Below are positions 8,911 through 18,145 of a stretch of DNA of 64,000 bases, in pieces (the stretch's first letter is position 1; each line of letters opens with the position of its first letter). This stretch comes from JAUILA01 sp050289805 (GTDB taxonomy: Bacteria; Bacteroidota; Bacteroidia; Cytophagales; Cyclobacteriaceae): assembly GCA_050289805.1 (NCBI GenBank), contig JBNKGL010000006.1:124001-188000 (forward strand). The letters run 5' to 3'. Below the pieces are notes generated by a model. That model did no database searches. It worked only from the letters and a program-made list of their open reading frames with translations, and was not told where the DNA came from. A program made the translations under genes and the position numbers.

Positions 8911-10656
8911 TCAGAAGTCTTCCTCAAACGCCATTTCAGGCCGGGTCATCTGAAACTGGGCGGCATCATATCCGTAGACATCCCTGCGGAAATTCAGGAT
9001 GCCGTTTTCATCTACCCATGCGGTGCGGTATGTAATGTAAATGGGAACTTTATTCTTCAACACCGCCTTTACAGGGGATTCAGATTCCATGCTTTCCATG
9101 ATTTCTTTCTCCCGCCACTTCCTGTCATTCAACAGAGTTTCTGCCAGTGGTATGGCGTTTTCGATGCTGATGCATCGGTAGTTCAAGGCGCGCTGTGTTT
9201 TATCAAAATTCTCCTCTGCCGATGCGTCACTCAGAAATATGTTAAACTCATTCGGGAAAACGAATTTGATCTTTCCTAATTCAGAGCCTGGCCCGGGCTG
9301 CTGTATTGCCTTGAAGTGAGGATAATCCTCTGAAAATGTCGACCAGTCGATGCGATTAGGATCGAGAGGCTCTTTGCCGATATCATAGACTGTGGCATAG
9401 AGTATATATCCATTCTTTTCAAGGAAAGAAGGGTCCTCTTTTGCCTTCGGGAGGAGTTCGCGATAGAATAGCGGTCCAGGAATATTCCAGGACGGGCTGA
9501 ATAAAACATATTCCACATCTGCATTGAAGATGGGGGTTGGGCTGAATTCTTTTCCAACGAGTACCCTGGACCGCTGAACCACCCTTCCCGAGTTGTATAA
9601 TTCAAGGGAATATGCAGGAACATTCACCATAATCCTGTCACTCTCCAGCTTACGCGGCATCCATCGTAAACGCTCAAGATTTACCTTGATCTGTTCAATA
9701 CGCTCTTCTACCGGGCGGTTTAATTCCAATATGGTTTCACCATTCAATTCACCGGAAGGGTCCAGTCCGTGTCTTTTCTGGAAGTTGATAAGTGCCGCAG
9801 AAAGTGCCGCATCGAAATAGGAAGAATTGCCGGATTCCTTTGAAAGGCTCCGGGTCATATCCCCGGTACGTGAAAGACGCCGTCGAAGTTCATAAACTTC
9901 CTGCCCGCTGTCGCCTTCTTTCAGTTCAATACTTTCAGGAAGTGTAGCCCATCCGCCTCGTTCTGCAATGGAGCGGTAATTGGCAAGCTGTTCCCGTAAT
10001 TCACTGTATCCTTCTATCTCAGGTTCGATCATCGAAAGAACCTGACTCACATCCTTACCGCTGAGGTAGGCGGCAAGTTCTGAATTCTTATTTTCATTTT
10101 GCCATTGCCCGCCTAAATCGGTCGGACTGATACGGCCATTAAAAATATGCTGTGTATACGTGAGGTATGCAAGACTCATATTCATGTCGAGCTGAATCAC
10201 TTCCAGCAGGTTAACCTGTCTCCGCCTGCTGTAGACCTGCTGAGTTTGGTATACCAGACTTCTCAAACCATAATCATCCGGATTAAGCCCATGATCCCTG
10301 GCTTCCGCGAGTTCATTCAGAAGTGCCTTGCTCTGTGAATTTGGAGAATCCTTATCAGACCATGCAAGCTGGTACAGGTTGAATTTATAAAAACGTTTGA
10401 GTTCATTGTAGATAGGTTCCCGAAGCATTTGCTGGGAAACGTAATTGTCCATATTGATGGTGTCCAGCCAGTGTGTGATCAGTTTCTGGACATCATCCTT
10501 CTCAATTTCGTCTGCTTTTCCAAGTACAACCCGGTCGTCTTCAGCATTCACATTAAGATCGCTGCCGGTAGATTCGAGAACAACTGTTTTTGAAGAACAG
10601 GCAGCCAGCAATAGGGGTAAAATAATGATCCAAAGGACCTTGTAGAGTTCTCTCAT
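8911..10656 (-). CDS. L,D-transpeptidase-like lipoprotein with divergent active site
   Basis: A 581-residue YcbB/LdtD-type protein. The N-terminus is a lipoprotein signal ending in LLLAAC (Cys20). An alpha-helical scaffold region follows, then a peptidoglycan-binding domain around residues 235-320 (EGDSGQEVYELRRRLSRTG; FQKRHGLDPSG) and a YkuD domain (MVNVPAYSLELY...). The active-site region is unusual. Cys495 is kept in NYRCISIEN, but the usual [S/H]GC[V/I]R surroundings are absent, and the upstream His of the LHD motif is Ser476 (FLSDA). Enzymes of this fold make 3-3 cross-links; whether this one is active is uncertain. It probably sits in the periplasm attached to a membrane. The gene is alone, convergent with floA. 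Confidence 0.85.
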   Translation of the reverse strand: MRELYKVLWIIILPLLLAACSSKTVVLESTGSDLNVNAEDDRVVLGKADEIEKDDVQKLITHWLDTINMDNYVSQQMLREPIYNELKRFYKFNLYQLAWSDKDSPNSQSKALLNELAEARDHGLNPDDYGLRSLVYQTQQVYSRRRQVNLLEVIQLDMNMSLAYLTYTQHIFNGRISPTDLGGQWQNENKNSELAAYLSGKDVSQVLSMIEPEIEGYSELREQLANYRSIAERGGWATLPESIELKEGDSGQEVYELRRRLSRTGDMTRSLSKESGNSSYFDAALSAALINFQKRHGLDPSGELNGETILELNRPVEERIEQIKVNLERLRWMPRKLESDRIMVNVPAYSLELYNSGRVVQRSRVLVGKEFSPTPIFNADVEYVLFSPSWNIPGPLFYRELLPKAKEDPSFLEKNGYILYATVYDIGKEPLDPNRIDWSTFSEDYPHFKAIQQPGPGSELGKIKFVFPNEFNIFLSDASAEENFDKTQRALNYRCISIENAIPLAETLLNDRKWREKEIMESMESESPVKAVLKNKVPIYITYRTAWVDENGILNFRRDVYGYDAAQFQMTRPEMAFEEDF

Positions 10657-10782
10657 CGCTTCAATCAGTGTTCGGATACAAGACTAAGATATAGTGATTG
10701 CGAACTTCGCCCGAAAAACATTTTGGGAGTATTTCAAAATTATGAAAAAGAAGCGACTCTTACCGGTAATACAGACAGAAAT

Positions 10783-12579
10783 TTAATGCTTCCCGATTTC
10801 GGGCATCGATACAGGATCCAGCCCGGTTAACGTTGCTGTTCCCAACCTGCCTTTCTCGTCCCTGTTTTCGAGGTTTAAAACGCCTCTGGGGCAAACGGAG
10901 GAACAAACACCGCAACCAACACACGAGGAGCGAACAATATTCTGACCGCGTTGCGCATACCATCGCACATCGATGCCCATCTCACAATACGTGCTGCAAT
11001 TTCCACAGCTGATACACTGTCCGCCGTTGGTGGTGATGCGGAATCTGGATTTAAATCTTTGAACAAGTCCCAGGTAAGCAGCCAATGGACATCCGAATCT
11101 GCACCATACCCGGTTTCCCATGAAAGGATAGAAGCCAACGCCTACCACGCCAGCGAAGGCTGCGCCAATCAGAAATCCATAAACAGATCGGATCGTATAG
11201 GTATTGATTCCGATAAGAGTCGATGAACCCGTAAAATAGGTGTAGACTACGCCTACGGTCATAATGATTGCAAAGACCAGTATAGAGTGAATCATCCAGC
11301 GTTCAACTTTCCATGACTTAACGGTTTTATCGGAAAGCTGTCGGTACGGATCTCCAAGCGTCTCCGCGAGTCCGCCGCAACCGCAAACCCAGGAACAATA
11401 CCATCTCTTACCATAGAGATATGTGAACAGGGGTACGCCAACAATGATCAGCAGGATACCCCATACCAACATGGACGTTCCAACAACGCCGGCTGAAGTT
11501 AACTGCTGAAGGTTGTAATCATAGAAGAAGGTATAATTCAATGGCCAGATATTCTTCAGATCCATCGAAGGCATGTTCAGGCGGATCAGGATTTCCGGGA
11601 TCAGGAAAGCAAACGCCGTTTGAAAAAACATGACCGAGGCCGTTCTGATCTGGTGGTACTTGCTATGTCTGTATTTGATCATCATTCGGATTCCCATTAC
11701 CAAAATTGAAAAAGTGTAGAGAAGTCCGTAGAAAAACCACTGCGACGCAAGTCCTCCGTTCAGCATTTCACTCAACGGATCCACCAGGATCATCCATCCC
11801 GTCATATGTTCAGGATACCAGTAAAGGACTATGTAAAATAATATCAGAAGCGTCCCGACAATAATCCCAATCCAACCCCTGTTGGTTGCGGGATTTGTAA
11901 ATATTCCGTCATTTTTAATGCCCGGAAGCTTTCGTCGGTTAGGTAAAATGTACATCAAAGCACCCAATATTCCGAGACCGAGGGTTGCCAGGAGCCATAG
12001 AGTGCGATAGTCATTTAAAAGGCCGAAACTCCCATGACGGTTCAGGGCGAGCTTCAGTGATTTAAGTCGGTCTCCGCTATACCCCCTGGATTCACTGATG
12101 CGTGCATTAATATCTCCCTGCGTTATGTTGAGCTGATTTTGAAGTTCTTCTTTTGTGTCATAGACCTTATTCTCCATCCATGAGGTATAGGCCTTGAATT
12201 GTTCCTTTTGAAAATTACCTGCTTCGTCATCAGGAAAAACAGAATCCCACAATGCTGTACTGTAAGTAATCGGTGCATCACCCGCGGCGTTCAAATATTG
12301 GGATACATCTTCACTAGAGATGGCATATTTCTCTGTGATGTCAGAATTGGCAGCGGATAGCTCCTTCACATAGGCGTTCTGGAAGGCAAAACTTGTGCCG
12401 TACACCTCCCCGAAAACAGGCTGAAGGATTTTATTGAGCTTTTGCTGTTCCTCATCACCGGAAATGGCTGCGTTGACAACTTCCTCATTAAGAGTGTAGG
12501 AATTGATAAACAAAACCCCAAGGGTAATTGCGCTGGCGCAAATGAAAAACAGGATGCCGATTTTTTGAATAACAGTCAT
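10783..12579 (-). CDS. Membrane-bound 4Fe-4S polyferredoxin (NapH/NosR-type) electron-transfer protein
   Basis: A 598-residue protein. The first membrane helix (about 6-26) is followed by a ~160-residue likely periplasmic region without recognised domain (about 28-190) and then about seven further membrane helices. Cysteine clusters are typical of NapH/NosR/CcoG proteins: CSWVCGCGG (395-403), CRFGCP (493-498), CISCGNCSTYC (522-532) and CVGCGVCSSVCP (553-564), the last two forming a 2x[4Fe-4S] ferredoxin domain. It should pass electrons across or along the membrane. Its ATG overlaps the TGA of the upstream FAD-oxidoreductase gene in an ATGA, so the two are translationally coupled and probably form one redox complex. 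The final acceptor is unknown; no nitrous-oxide or nitrate reductase gene is nearby. Confidence 0.85.
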   Translation of the reverse strand: MTVIQKIGILFFICASAITLGVLFINSYTLNEEVVNAAISGDEEQQKLNKILQPVFGEVYGTSFAFQNAYVKELSAANSDITEKYAISSEDVSQYLNAAGDAPITYSTALWDSVFPDDEAGNFQKEQFKAYTSWMENKVYDTKEELQNQLNITQGDINARISESRGYSGDRLKSLKLALNRHGSFGLLNDYRTLWLLATLGLGILGALMYILPNRRKLPGIKNDGIFTNPATNRGWIGIIVGTLLILFYIVLYWYPEHMTGWMILVDPLSEMLNGGLASQWFFYGLLYTFSILVMGIRMMIKYRHSKYHQIRTASVMFFQTAFAFLIPEILIRLNMPSMDLKNIWPLNYTFFYDYNLQQLTSAGVVGTSMLVWGILLIIVGVPLFTYLYGKRWYCSWVCGCGGLAETLGDPYRQLSDKTVKSWKVERWMIHSILVFAIIMTVGVVYTYFTGSSTLIGINTYTIRSVYGFLIGAAFAGVVGVGFYPFMGNRVWCRFGCPLAAYLGLVQRFKSRFRITTNGGQCISCGNCSTYCEMGIDVRWYAQRGQNIVRSSCVGCGVCSSVCPRGVLNLENRDEKGRLGTATLTGLDPVSMPEIGKH

Positions 12580-13904
12580 CAGAATATACCAAGGATTTTA
12601 TTTCTTTTTCTATGTACCGCCATCCCCGGGAATTGGTGGTTGAATGAGTCGCGGATCTCATTGGAGGGATCCTCAAAAAATTCAGGATCAAAATTCACCT
12701 GCTCCAGTCCCGCCATGAATTCTCCTACAGATATGCCCTTTCGAAGCCAGGAATCAAAAAGGTCATGGCGCATTCGTATCCCAAAAGTGTTAACTCCTGT
12801 CAATAAATGAGTTTCCTTTCGGAACCGGATATGCAATGCTTTTCTGCCGGAAGCATGTTGCCAGTAAAAATCATGCTCATTTTGCGGGCAACTATTCCGG
12901 ACGTCACCGTACGTTTGATATTCGATATCAAAGAATTTGGCGGAGTTAAACCATGGACCGGGCATATATTTTACCGGAGATCCTGTAATCGTTTTTGCCA
13001 CCACTTCACCCATCATCCTGCCGGTGTACCACAGGGGTTCAATGGCTTTCCTGCCCAGCGGAGGGTTTCGCAACTGGGCGCAATCACCAATGGCGTATAT
13101 ATTTTTTATGGATGTCTGAAGGTATTCATCCACCAGGAATCCTTTGTCCGTTTCAATTTCAAAATGTTCTGCAAGGCCGATATTCGGATGTACTCCTGCG
13201 GTGAGACCTACAAATTGGCAGGTTATTGTTTCACCTGACCTGGTTTGAACAGCCCGAACCCGACCATTTTCATCGGGAAGAATCTTATCCAATTCTGTTT
13301 CCAGCCGCAGGTCCACATGATGTTCACGAATGTGGGCAGAAATCAGGGCTGCATCCTGTGGAGGAAGGATGTTCGTCCAGAAATCATCCTCACGGACCAG
13401 AAAAGTGACATCAATATTTCTAGACCGAAGCATTTCGGCCAGTTCGATTCCGATGAGGCCTCCCCCTACAATTACGCCACGCCCGATGTTTTGCGTATAC
13501 GTTTCTATGGTTTCCAGGTCCTGCAGGGAAACCATTCCTGTCACTCCTTTCAGATCCTGGCCTTCCCATCCGAATTTATTTGGCTTTGAGCCGGTTGCGA
13601 GGATAAGTATATCATAATCAATTTCTATTCCATCCGCGCAACGGATTCTGTTCTCTTCAGGCTGTATCAGTTCTACCCGTGAATATTTGAGGTCAATATT
13701 ATTTTTATTCCAGAAGTGATCTTCATAGGGCTTGGTATGCTCAAATTTCATATGCCCCATATAAATGTACATAAGCGCTGTACGGGACCAGAAATATTCA
13801 GATTCAGCGGAAATCACCGTTATGGCATAATCGCTGTTCTTCCGGATATGCCTTGCAGCTGTGATGCCTGCGATACCGTTGCCAATGATGACAATTCTCT
13901 TCAT
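12579..13904 (-). CDS. FAD-dependent pyridine nucleotide-disulphide oxidoreductase
   Basis: A 441-residue flavoprotein with two dinucleotide folds: FAD-binding GNGIAG (8-13), ATGSKPN (103-109), NAD(P)H-binding VGGGLIGIE (146-154) and the second FAD motif IGDC (272-275). No redox-active CxxC pair is visible, so it resembles NADH:ferredoxin/rubredoxin or NirB-type reductase domains rather than disulphide reductases. A C-terminal domain of about 130 residues follows. It probably takes electrons from NAD(P)H and hands them to the membrane Fe-S protein encoded immediately downstream with an ATGA overlap; this partnership is inferred from gene order. It starts the two-gene unit, with about 120 bp of free DNA before it. 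Confidence 0.9.
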   Translation of the reverse strand: MKRIVIIGNGIAGITAARHIRKNSDYAITVISAESEYFWSRTALMYIYMGHMKFEHTKPYEDHFWNKNNIDLKYSRVELIQPEENRIRCADGIEIDYDILILATGSKPNKFGWEGQDLKGVTGMVSLQDLETIETYTQNIGRGVIVGGGLIGIELAEMLRSRNIDVTFLVREDDFWTNILPPQDAALISAHIREHHVDLRLETELDKILPDENGRVRAVQTRSGETITCQFVGLTAGVHPNIGLAEHFEIETDKGFLVDEYLQTSIKNIYAIGDCAQLRNPPLGRKAIEPLWYTGRMMGEVVAKTITGSPVKYMPGPWFNSAKFFDIEYQTYGDVRNSCPQNEHDFYWQHASGRKALHIRFRKETHLLTGVNTFGIRMRHDLFDSWLRKGISVGEFMAGLEQVNFDPEFFEDPSNEIRDSFNHQFPGMAVHRKRNKILGIF

Positions 13905-14027
13905 AGATTCTAAAGATGATGATTTTTTTTCTTTTTAGGGCTTTGGTCAAGATGATATACTCTGATTGTCCGATGACAGACAGTCTTTCGTGGATAGAAT
14001 TAAATGATCATTAAATTTGGCAGTAGT

Positions 14028-15002
14028 TTAGAATGCCGATGATAATGATCCTATCAATTTTTCCAGGTTTTCATAGAAATTCCCACCCAGCTCCCATCGC
14101 AGATCATCGGTTGATTTCGGAACCACAATATGCAGCGTTGCCTGGTTATCAATCTCATATCCATTCCGTTCAAGCGCATTTTTTGTCCACAGGTAAAGCG
14201 GGCCTTCGCCAGAAAGTCTGACTACACGTCCGGTCTTTTTGGTTTCTACATGGCCTGATTTAAGGTCATATCCCTTGAACTGAAATACCTGGTCCAGCCT
14301 TCCATCCAGCACCAGGTCTTCCGGGATTCCTTCAAGTACTGATTTTCCAGGCTCTGCCAGCCACAGCCGATCGGCAAGTTGCAGCGCAAGGTCCAGCTCA
14401 TGCGTTGCCATCAGCACCGAACGGTCATGGTCATGCGCCAGGTTCCGTAATAAGTTTACGATTGCCACCCGGTTGTTAAGATCCAGATGGGCTGTAGGCT
14501 CATCCAGGATGATGACGGGGGTTTCCTGACAAAGTGCACGTGCTATCATGAGCTTCTGACGTTGTCCGTCACTCAAGTGGAACAACCATTTGTTGGCCAG
14601 GGATTGCGTTTCGGTAATTTCGAGGGCATGATCTATTTTGGATTGATCCTCTGAAGATAACTTTCCAAGCCAGCCGGTATAGGGCAGCCTTCCTGTAGCT
14701 ACAAGCTCCCGGCCTGTCATATAATCTGAGGTTAGGCGGTCGGTAAGAACAACCGAATACATCTGTGCCCTTTCCTGGCGTTTTATTGTACTGACCGACT
14801 TATCATGGTAGAATACATCTCCTTTTAATGGCGGCTGCAATCCGCAAATCGTGCGAAGAAGGGTGGATTTACCCGAACCATTCGGACCCATGAAGCATGT
14901 GAGTTGCCTTGGATTCAGTTGGATCTCAATATCTGAGAGGACAACCTGGTTATCATAACCAATTTGAAGATTTCGGGCTGATATGATGGGTGTACTGCTC
15001 AA
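14028..15002 (-). CDS. ABC transporter ATP-binding protein, probable cobalamin uptake (BtuD/FecE-like)
   Basis: 324 residues. Walker A GPNGSGKST (39-47), signature LSDGQ (143-147, Asp in place of the first Gly of LSGGQ), Walker B ILDEP (165-169) and the H-loop His201 are all present. It energises the FecCD-type permease encoded directly upstream, with which it overlaps by an ATGA. It is about 70 residues longer than the E. coli BtuD; residues from about 250 form an extra C-terminal domain (VVRLSGEGPLYLWTKNALER...) of unknown role. The substrate is inferred to be vitamin B12 because meaB leads the same gene run. Iron-siderophore uptake cannot be excluded. Confidence 0.9.
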   Translation of the reverse strand: MSSTPIISARNLQIGYDNQVVLSDIEIQLNPRQLTCFMGPNGSGKSTLLRTICGLQPPLKGDVFYHDKSVSTIKRQERAQMYSVVLTDRLTSDYMTGRELVATGRLPYTGWLGKLSSEDQSKIDHALEITETQSLANKWLFHLSDGQRQKLMIARALCQETPVIILDEPTAHLDLNNRVAIVNLLRNLAHDHDRSVLMATHELDLALQLADRLWLAEPGKSVLEGIPEDLVLDGRLDQVFQFKGYDLKSGHVETKKTGRVVRLSGEGPLYLWTKNALERNGYEIDNQATLHIVVPKSTDDLRWELGGNFYENLEKLIGSLSSAF

Positions 15003-16015
15003 AACGACTTGCTTAGGTTTCCACGTTTTAATACCAGCCAGATTACCACCGGCGAGCCAATCAGTGAAGTGACGGCGTTGATGGGAAGTACGTACTGACT
15101 CCCGGGAAGCTGGGCCAGCAGGTCACAAAGCAGCATAGCGATGGATCCGATCAGAAGGCATCCCGGAACCAGGATCTGGTGGTTGGAGGTTCTGAAGAAT
15201 AGTCTGCTGAAATGCGGAATGGCAAGCCCGATGAAGGCAATTGGCCCGCAGAAGGCTGTGACAGCGCCAGCAAGAAGTCCGGTGCTTAATATTACCACGA
15301 TGCGAATTCTTGAAATGGGTATACCCATACTTTCAGCATATCGTTCACCCAGTAAAAAGGCATTGAGCGGCTTGATCATTATAAATGCCATGGAGAGCCC
15401 GGCCAGTACAAACATCAGGAGTACTTTCAATTCCGAATAATCCAATCCGCCTAAACTGCCGAAAGTCCACATCAGGAAAAGCTGAATCTCTTCACCGGTA
15501 CTGAAAAATTGAAGCAAACTCACAATTGCGCCTGTAAGGCTTCCAAACATGAGACCAATAATAAGGAGTGACATGACATCCCTGATGCGAAGTGCGATGG
15601 TAAGTGTTAATAACAGCACGGCAACCGCTCCGCTTGCTGCAGCAATCGCCTGCGCCCATCCCGAATAAATAAAAGCAAGGGAAAGACCTGATCCGGCAAG
15701 TATCAGAAATGCCACACCGAGACTTGCACCGCTGCTGATTCCAAGGACAAAAGGTCCGGCAAGGGGATTCCTAAATAACGTCTGCATCTGCATCCCGCTT
15801 ACGGATAATGCTGCTCCGGCGAGGATGGCCGTTATGACCCTTGGCAGGCGCAGGTCTATTATGATATGACCGTGGGCAGTAGATAAACCCTCTCCGCCAC
15901 CTAAAATCGAAAATATTTCATGAGCAGGAATGCTCACACTTCCCAGCATAAGTCCGGAAAATGCCAGAACGATCAAAATGATGATTAATATGGTCCATTT
16001 TACCGATTGCCGCAT
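14999..16015 (-). CDS. FecCD-family ABC permease, probable cobalamin uptake (BtuC-like)
   Basis: A 338-residue polytopic membrane protein with about ten hydrophobic segments. The hallmarks of the BtuC/FecCD family are visible: RLPRVITAILAGAALSVSG near residues 53-71, NPLAGPFVLGISSGASLG, and a C-terminal FCGPIAFIGLAIPHFSR stretch that contacts the ATPase. The start codon shares one base with the stop of the binding-protein gene, and the end overlaps the ATPase start by four bases, so the three are tightly coupled. It forms the inner-membrane channel of the importer. Confidence 0.94.
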   Translation of the reverse strand: MRQSVKWTILIIILIVLAFSGLMLGSVSIPAHEIFSILGGGEGLSTAHGHIIIDLRLPRVITAILAGAALSVSGMQMQTLFRNPLAGPFVLGISSGASLGVAFLILAGSGLSLAFIYSGWAQAIAAASGAVAVLLLTLTIALRIRDVMSLLIIGLMFGSLTGAIVSLLQFFSTGEEIQLFLMWTFGSLGGLDYSELKVLLMFVLAGLSMAFIMIKPLNAFLLGERYAESMGIPISRIRIVVILSTGLLAGAVTAFCGPIAFIGLAIPHFSRLFFRTSNHQILVPGCLLIGSIAMLLCDLLAQLPGSQYVLPINAVTSLIGSPVVIWLVLKRGNLSKSF

Positions 16016-17154
16016 TATTGCAATTTAGCATGGAAATACATCGAATCAAGTCCTGTTTTTTCCGGATGCGCAATCCTGATCAGATCAGACAATATGATAT
16101 CCGGGCGAAGGTATCCCAATTCAAGATAGACACTTCCGCCACGGGCACCTTTTCTCGTGTCATAAGTGTAAACATTGCCGGTTTGATAGGCTTCAAACAG
16201 CGTGTACCGGGAATCTTCGGCAGCTAATTGTTCCAATGAAGTGAAGGATGCAACTCCGATCCAAAGATTTGCATTTTCGGCACGGTCAAGGACAGTTTCA
16301 AAACTTAGCTCGAGAAAGCCGTTATCATTATTGTCATCCCACAAATAGTGAATGCCGGCATCTTCCATCAATTGAGCAGCATAATTATTTCCGCCCGGCA
16401 GGAACCAGGTGTCGCCATACATGACACCGCTGAAAGCGGTTGGCTGCCGTGTACTCTCTGCGGCTATCTTCTTAAGGGAATTGTAATGTTTCTCTATAGC
16501 CTTGAAAACGGAATCACTTTTATCCTTCCGGTCGAATAATAATCCCGCCAGTCGTATCCACTCGGCACGGCCCAATGGATGCTCTTCCAGGTATTCTGCA
16601 TTTACGATGACAGGAATATTCAATTTCCGGAGCTGCTGAATGGATTCGCTCATGCCCCCGAGGGTATATGCCATCACCATATCGGGGTTTAGCTCAAGGG
16701 CCATTTCCACATTAAGGGATTTATCGATACCCAGATCTTCTACGTAGCCGCTATCGATACGGGAACGCATTTCCGGCGAGCTGATATAATCCGGAGTAGG
16801 AAACCCAATGAGTGTATTTGTTTCATCCAGGTAATCCAGTAATGGAATATGCGTTGTAGAGGTACAGATGATTCGCTTTACCGGGGTGCGTATCACTGTT
16901 ACGTCCTCCCCATGGCTCGGAATGGTCTGTCCGGAAGGTACCAGCAGGTATTCCAGGGAATGATCAGCATCCTGCCATGGCCGGTCGATAAAGACGCGGT
17001 AGACATGATCCGGAAGCTCGAATATTCTGAATCCCCGGGCATAATTTAATTCAACAGGTTTTTCCGTTTCGTGCTGCGGGTGGTCAGCCGGCTGGTTACA
17101 CGCTGCCACAAGTATGAGCAATATCAGAGCTGATCTGAACACAGAATTATTCAT
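16015..17154 (-). CDS. ABC transporter substrate-binding lipoprotein (BtuF-like)
   Basis: The ATG at 17154 gives 379 residues and opens directly with a lipoprotein signal (MNNSVFRSALILLILVAAC). A longer in-frame start at 17208 would lie deep inside meaB and bury that signal. The periplasmic-binding-protein type 2 (TroA-like) fold is indicated by TPVKRIICTSTTHIPLLDYL, LIGFPTPDYI, NPDMVMAYTLGG and LEDLGID-type segments, and by SVYLELGYLRPDIILSDLI at the C-terminal lobe. Lipid anchoring would place it on the periplasmic or outer face as the ligand receptor for the permease downstream. It overlaps the 3' end of meaB by eight bases. B12 is the inferred ligand. Confidence 0.9.
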   Translation of the reverse strand: MNNSVFRSALILLILVAACNQPADHPQHETEKPVELNYARGFRIFELPDHVYRVFIDRPWQDADHSLEYLLVPSGQTIPSHGEDVTVIRTPVKRIICTSTTHIPLLDYLDETNTLIGFPTPDYISSPEMRSRIDSGYVEDLGIDKSLNVEMALELNPDMVMAYTLGGMSESIQQLRKLNIPVIVNAEYLEEHPLGRAEWIRLAGLLFDRKDKSDSVFKAIEKHYNSLKKIAAESTRQPTAFSGVMYGDTWFLPGGNNYAAQLMEDAGIHYLWDDNNDNGFLELSFETVLDRAENANLWIGVASFTSLEQLAAEDSRYTLFEAYQTGNVYTYDTRKGARGGSVYLELGYLRPDIILSDLIRIAHPEKTGLDSMYFHAKLQ

Positions 17155-18145
17155 TCCACGCAAGTTTGACCAGCGTTCTTGCTGCTTTGAAGGGAGATGT
17201 TGAGCCATTGACGACTGCTTCTTCCTGAGCTTTCAATGCCTCTTTCATACCGGGCGTTGATAAAAATCGCTGTAGTTGAATATAATCGATCAGGTCTTGC
17301 AGCCATTGAACTTTCTGACTGTTTCGCAGGGAGATAAGCTGCCCTCTCGATTCCATATGTTCATAATACCGGTTGATGATGGTAATGATCTCATCAAAAC
17401 CGGTACCGTCCAGTGCAGATGTTGTGGATACCTCAGTAATCCAGCCGCTTTCATTTGCAGGAAAAAGATGAAGGGCGTTCTGATAGGATTTTTTTGCTTT
17501 TTCAGATTCTGCAATATTATGGCCATCAGCTTTGGTTATGGCAATGGCATCGGCCATTTCCATAATTCCTTTTTTAATACCCTGAAGTTCATCACCGGCA
17601 CCTGCAAGCATCAGCAACAGGAAGAAGTCAACCATGTTACGCACCGAGGTTTCGGATTGTCCGACTCCCACTGTCTCTATCAGGATCATTGAATAACCCG
17701 CTGCTTCACAGAGCAGCATGGCCTCACGTGTGGCATTTGCGACCCCGCCCAGCGCATTTCCGGCAGCGGACGGGCGTATGTAAACATCCTCCATCTTTGA
17801 GAGAACATCCATCCTTGTTTTATCGCCGAGAATACTTCCATGGCTTTTGCTGCTGGTAGGGTCAATCGTAAGGATGGCGATCTTTTCTCCTTCATTTACG
17901 AGCATTTGTCCGAATTTCTCAATAAACGTGCTTTTGCCTACTCCCGGGACACCGGTAATTCCGATACGCCGGGCATTTCCTGTAAAGGGAAGAATTTTTT
18001 CCATCAGCTCGTCTGAAATTTCCTTATCGCTTGGTAAGGTGCTTTCGACAAGGGTGATAGCCCGGCTGAGTACCATACGGTCGCCGGCCCGAATTCCATT
18101 GAAATAGTCTTCTGCTGAAAGTCTGGAAAATTTTGCAGGCATCAC
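17147..18145 (-). CDS. meaB: Methylmalonyl-CoA mutase-associated GTPase MeaB
   Basis: A 332-residue G3E-type P-loop GTPase. GVPGVGKST (65-73) is the Walker A loop, DPTSSKSHGSILGDKTRM follows as the family switch region, ETVGVGQSE marks Walker B/switch, and AGAGDELQGIKKGIMEMAD is a MeaB signature. MeaB guards loading and repair of adenosylcobalamin in methylmalonyl-CoA mutase. The mutase is not in the window. The gene leads a tightly packed run into the three genes of a BtuFCD-like importer, which makes functional sense for a B12-dependent pathway. No cobalamin riboswitch could be seen in the short space upstream. Confidence 0.95.
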   Translation of the reverse strand: MMPAKFSRLSAEDYFNGIRAGDRMVLSRAITLVESTLPSDKEISDELMEKILPFTGNARRIGITGVPGVGKSTFIEKFGQMLVNEGEKIAILTIDPTSSKSHGSILGDKTRMDVLSKMEDVYIRPSAAGNALGGVANATREAMLLCEAAGYSMILIETVGVGQSETSVRNMVDFFLLLMLAGAGDELQGIKKGIMEMADAIAITKADGHNIAESEKAKKSYQNALHLFPANESGWITEVSTTSALDGTGFDEIITIINRYYEHMESRGQLISLRNSQKVQWLQDLIDYIQLQRFLSTPGMKEALKAQEEAVVNGSTSPFKAARTLVKLAWNE

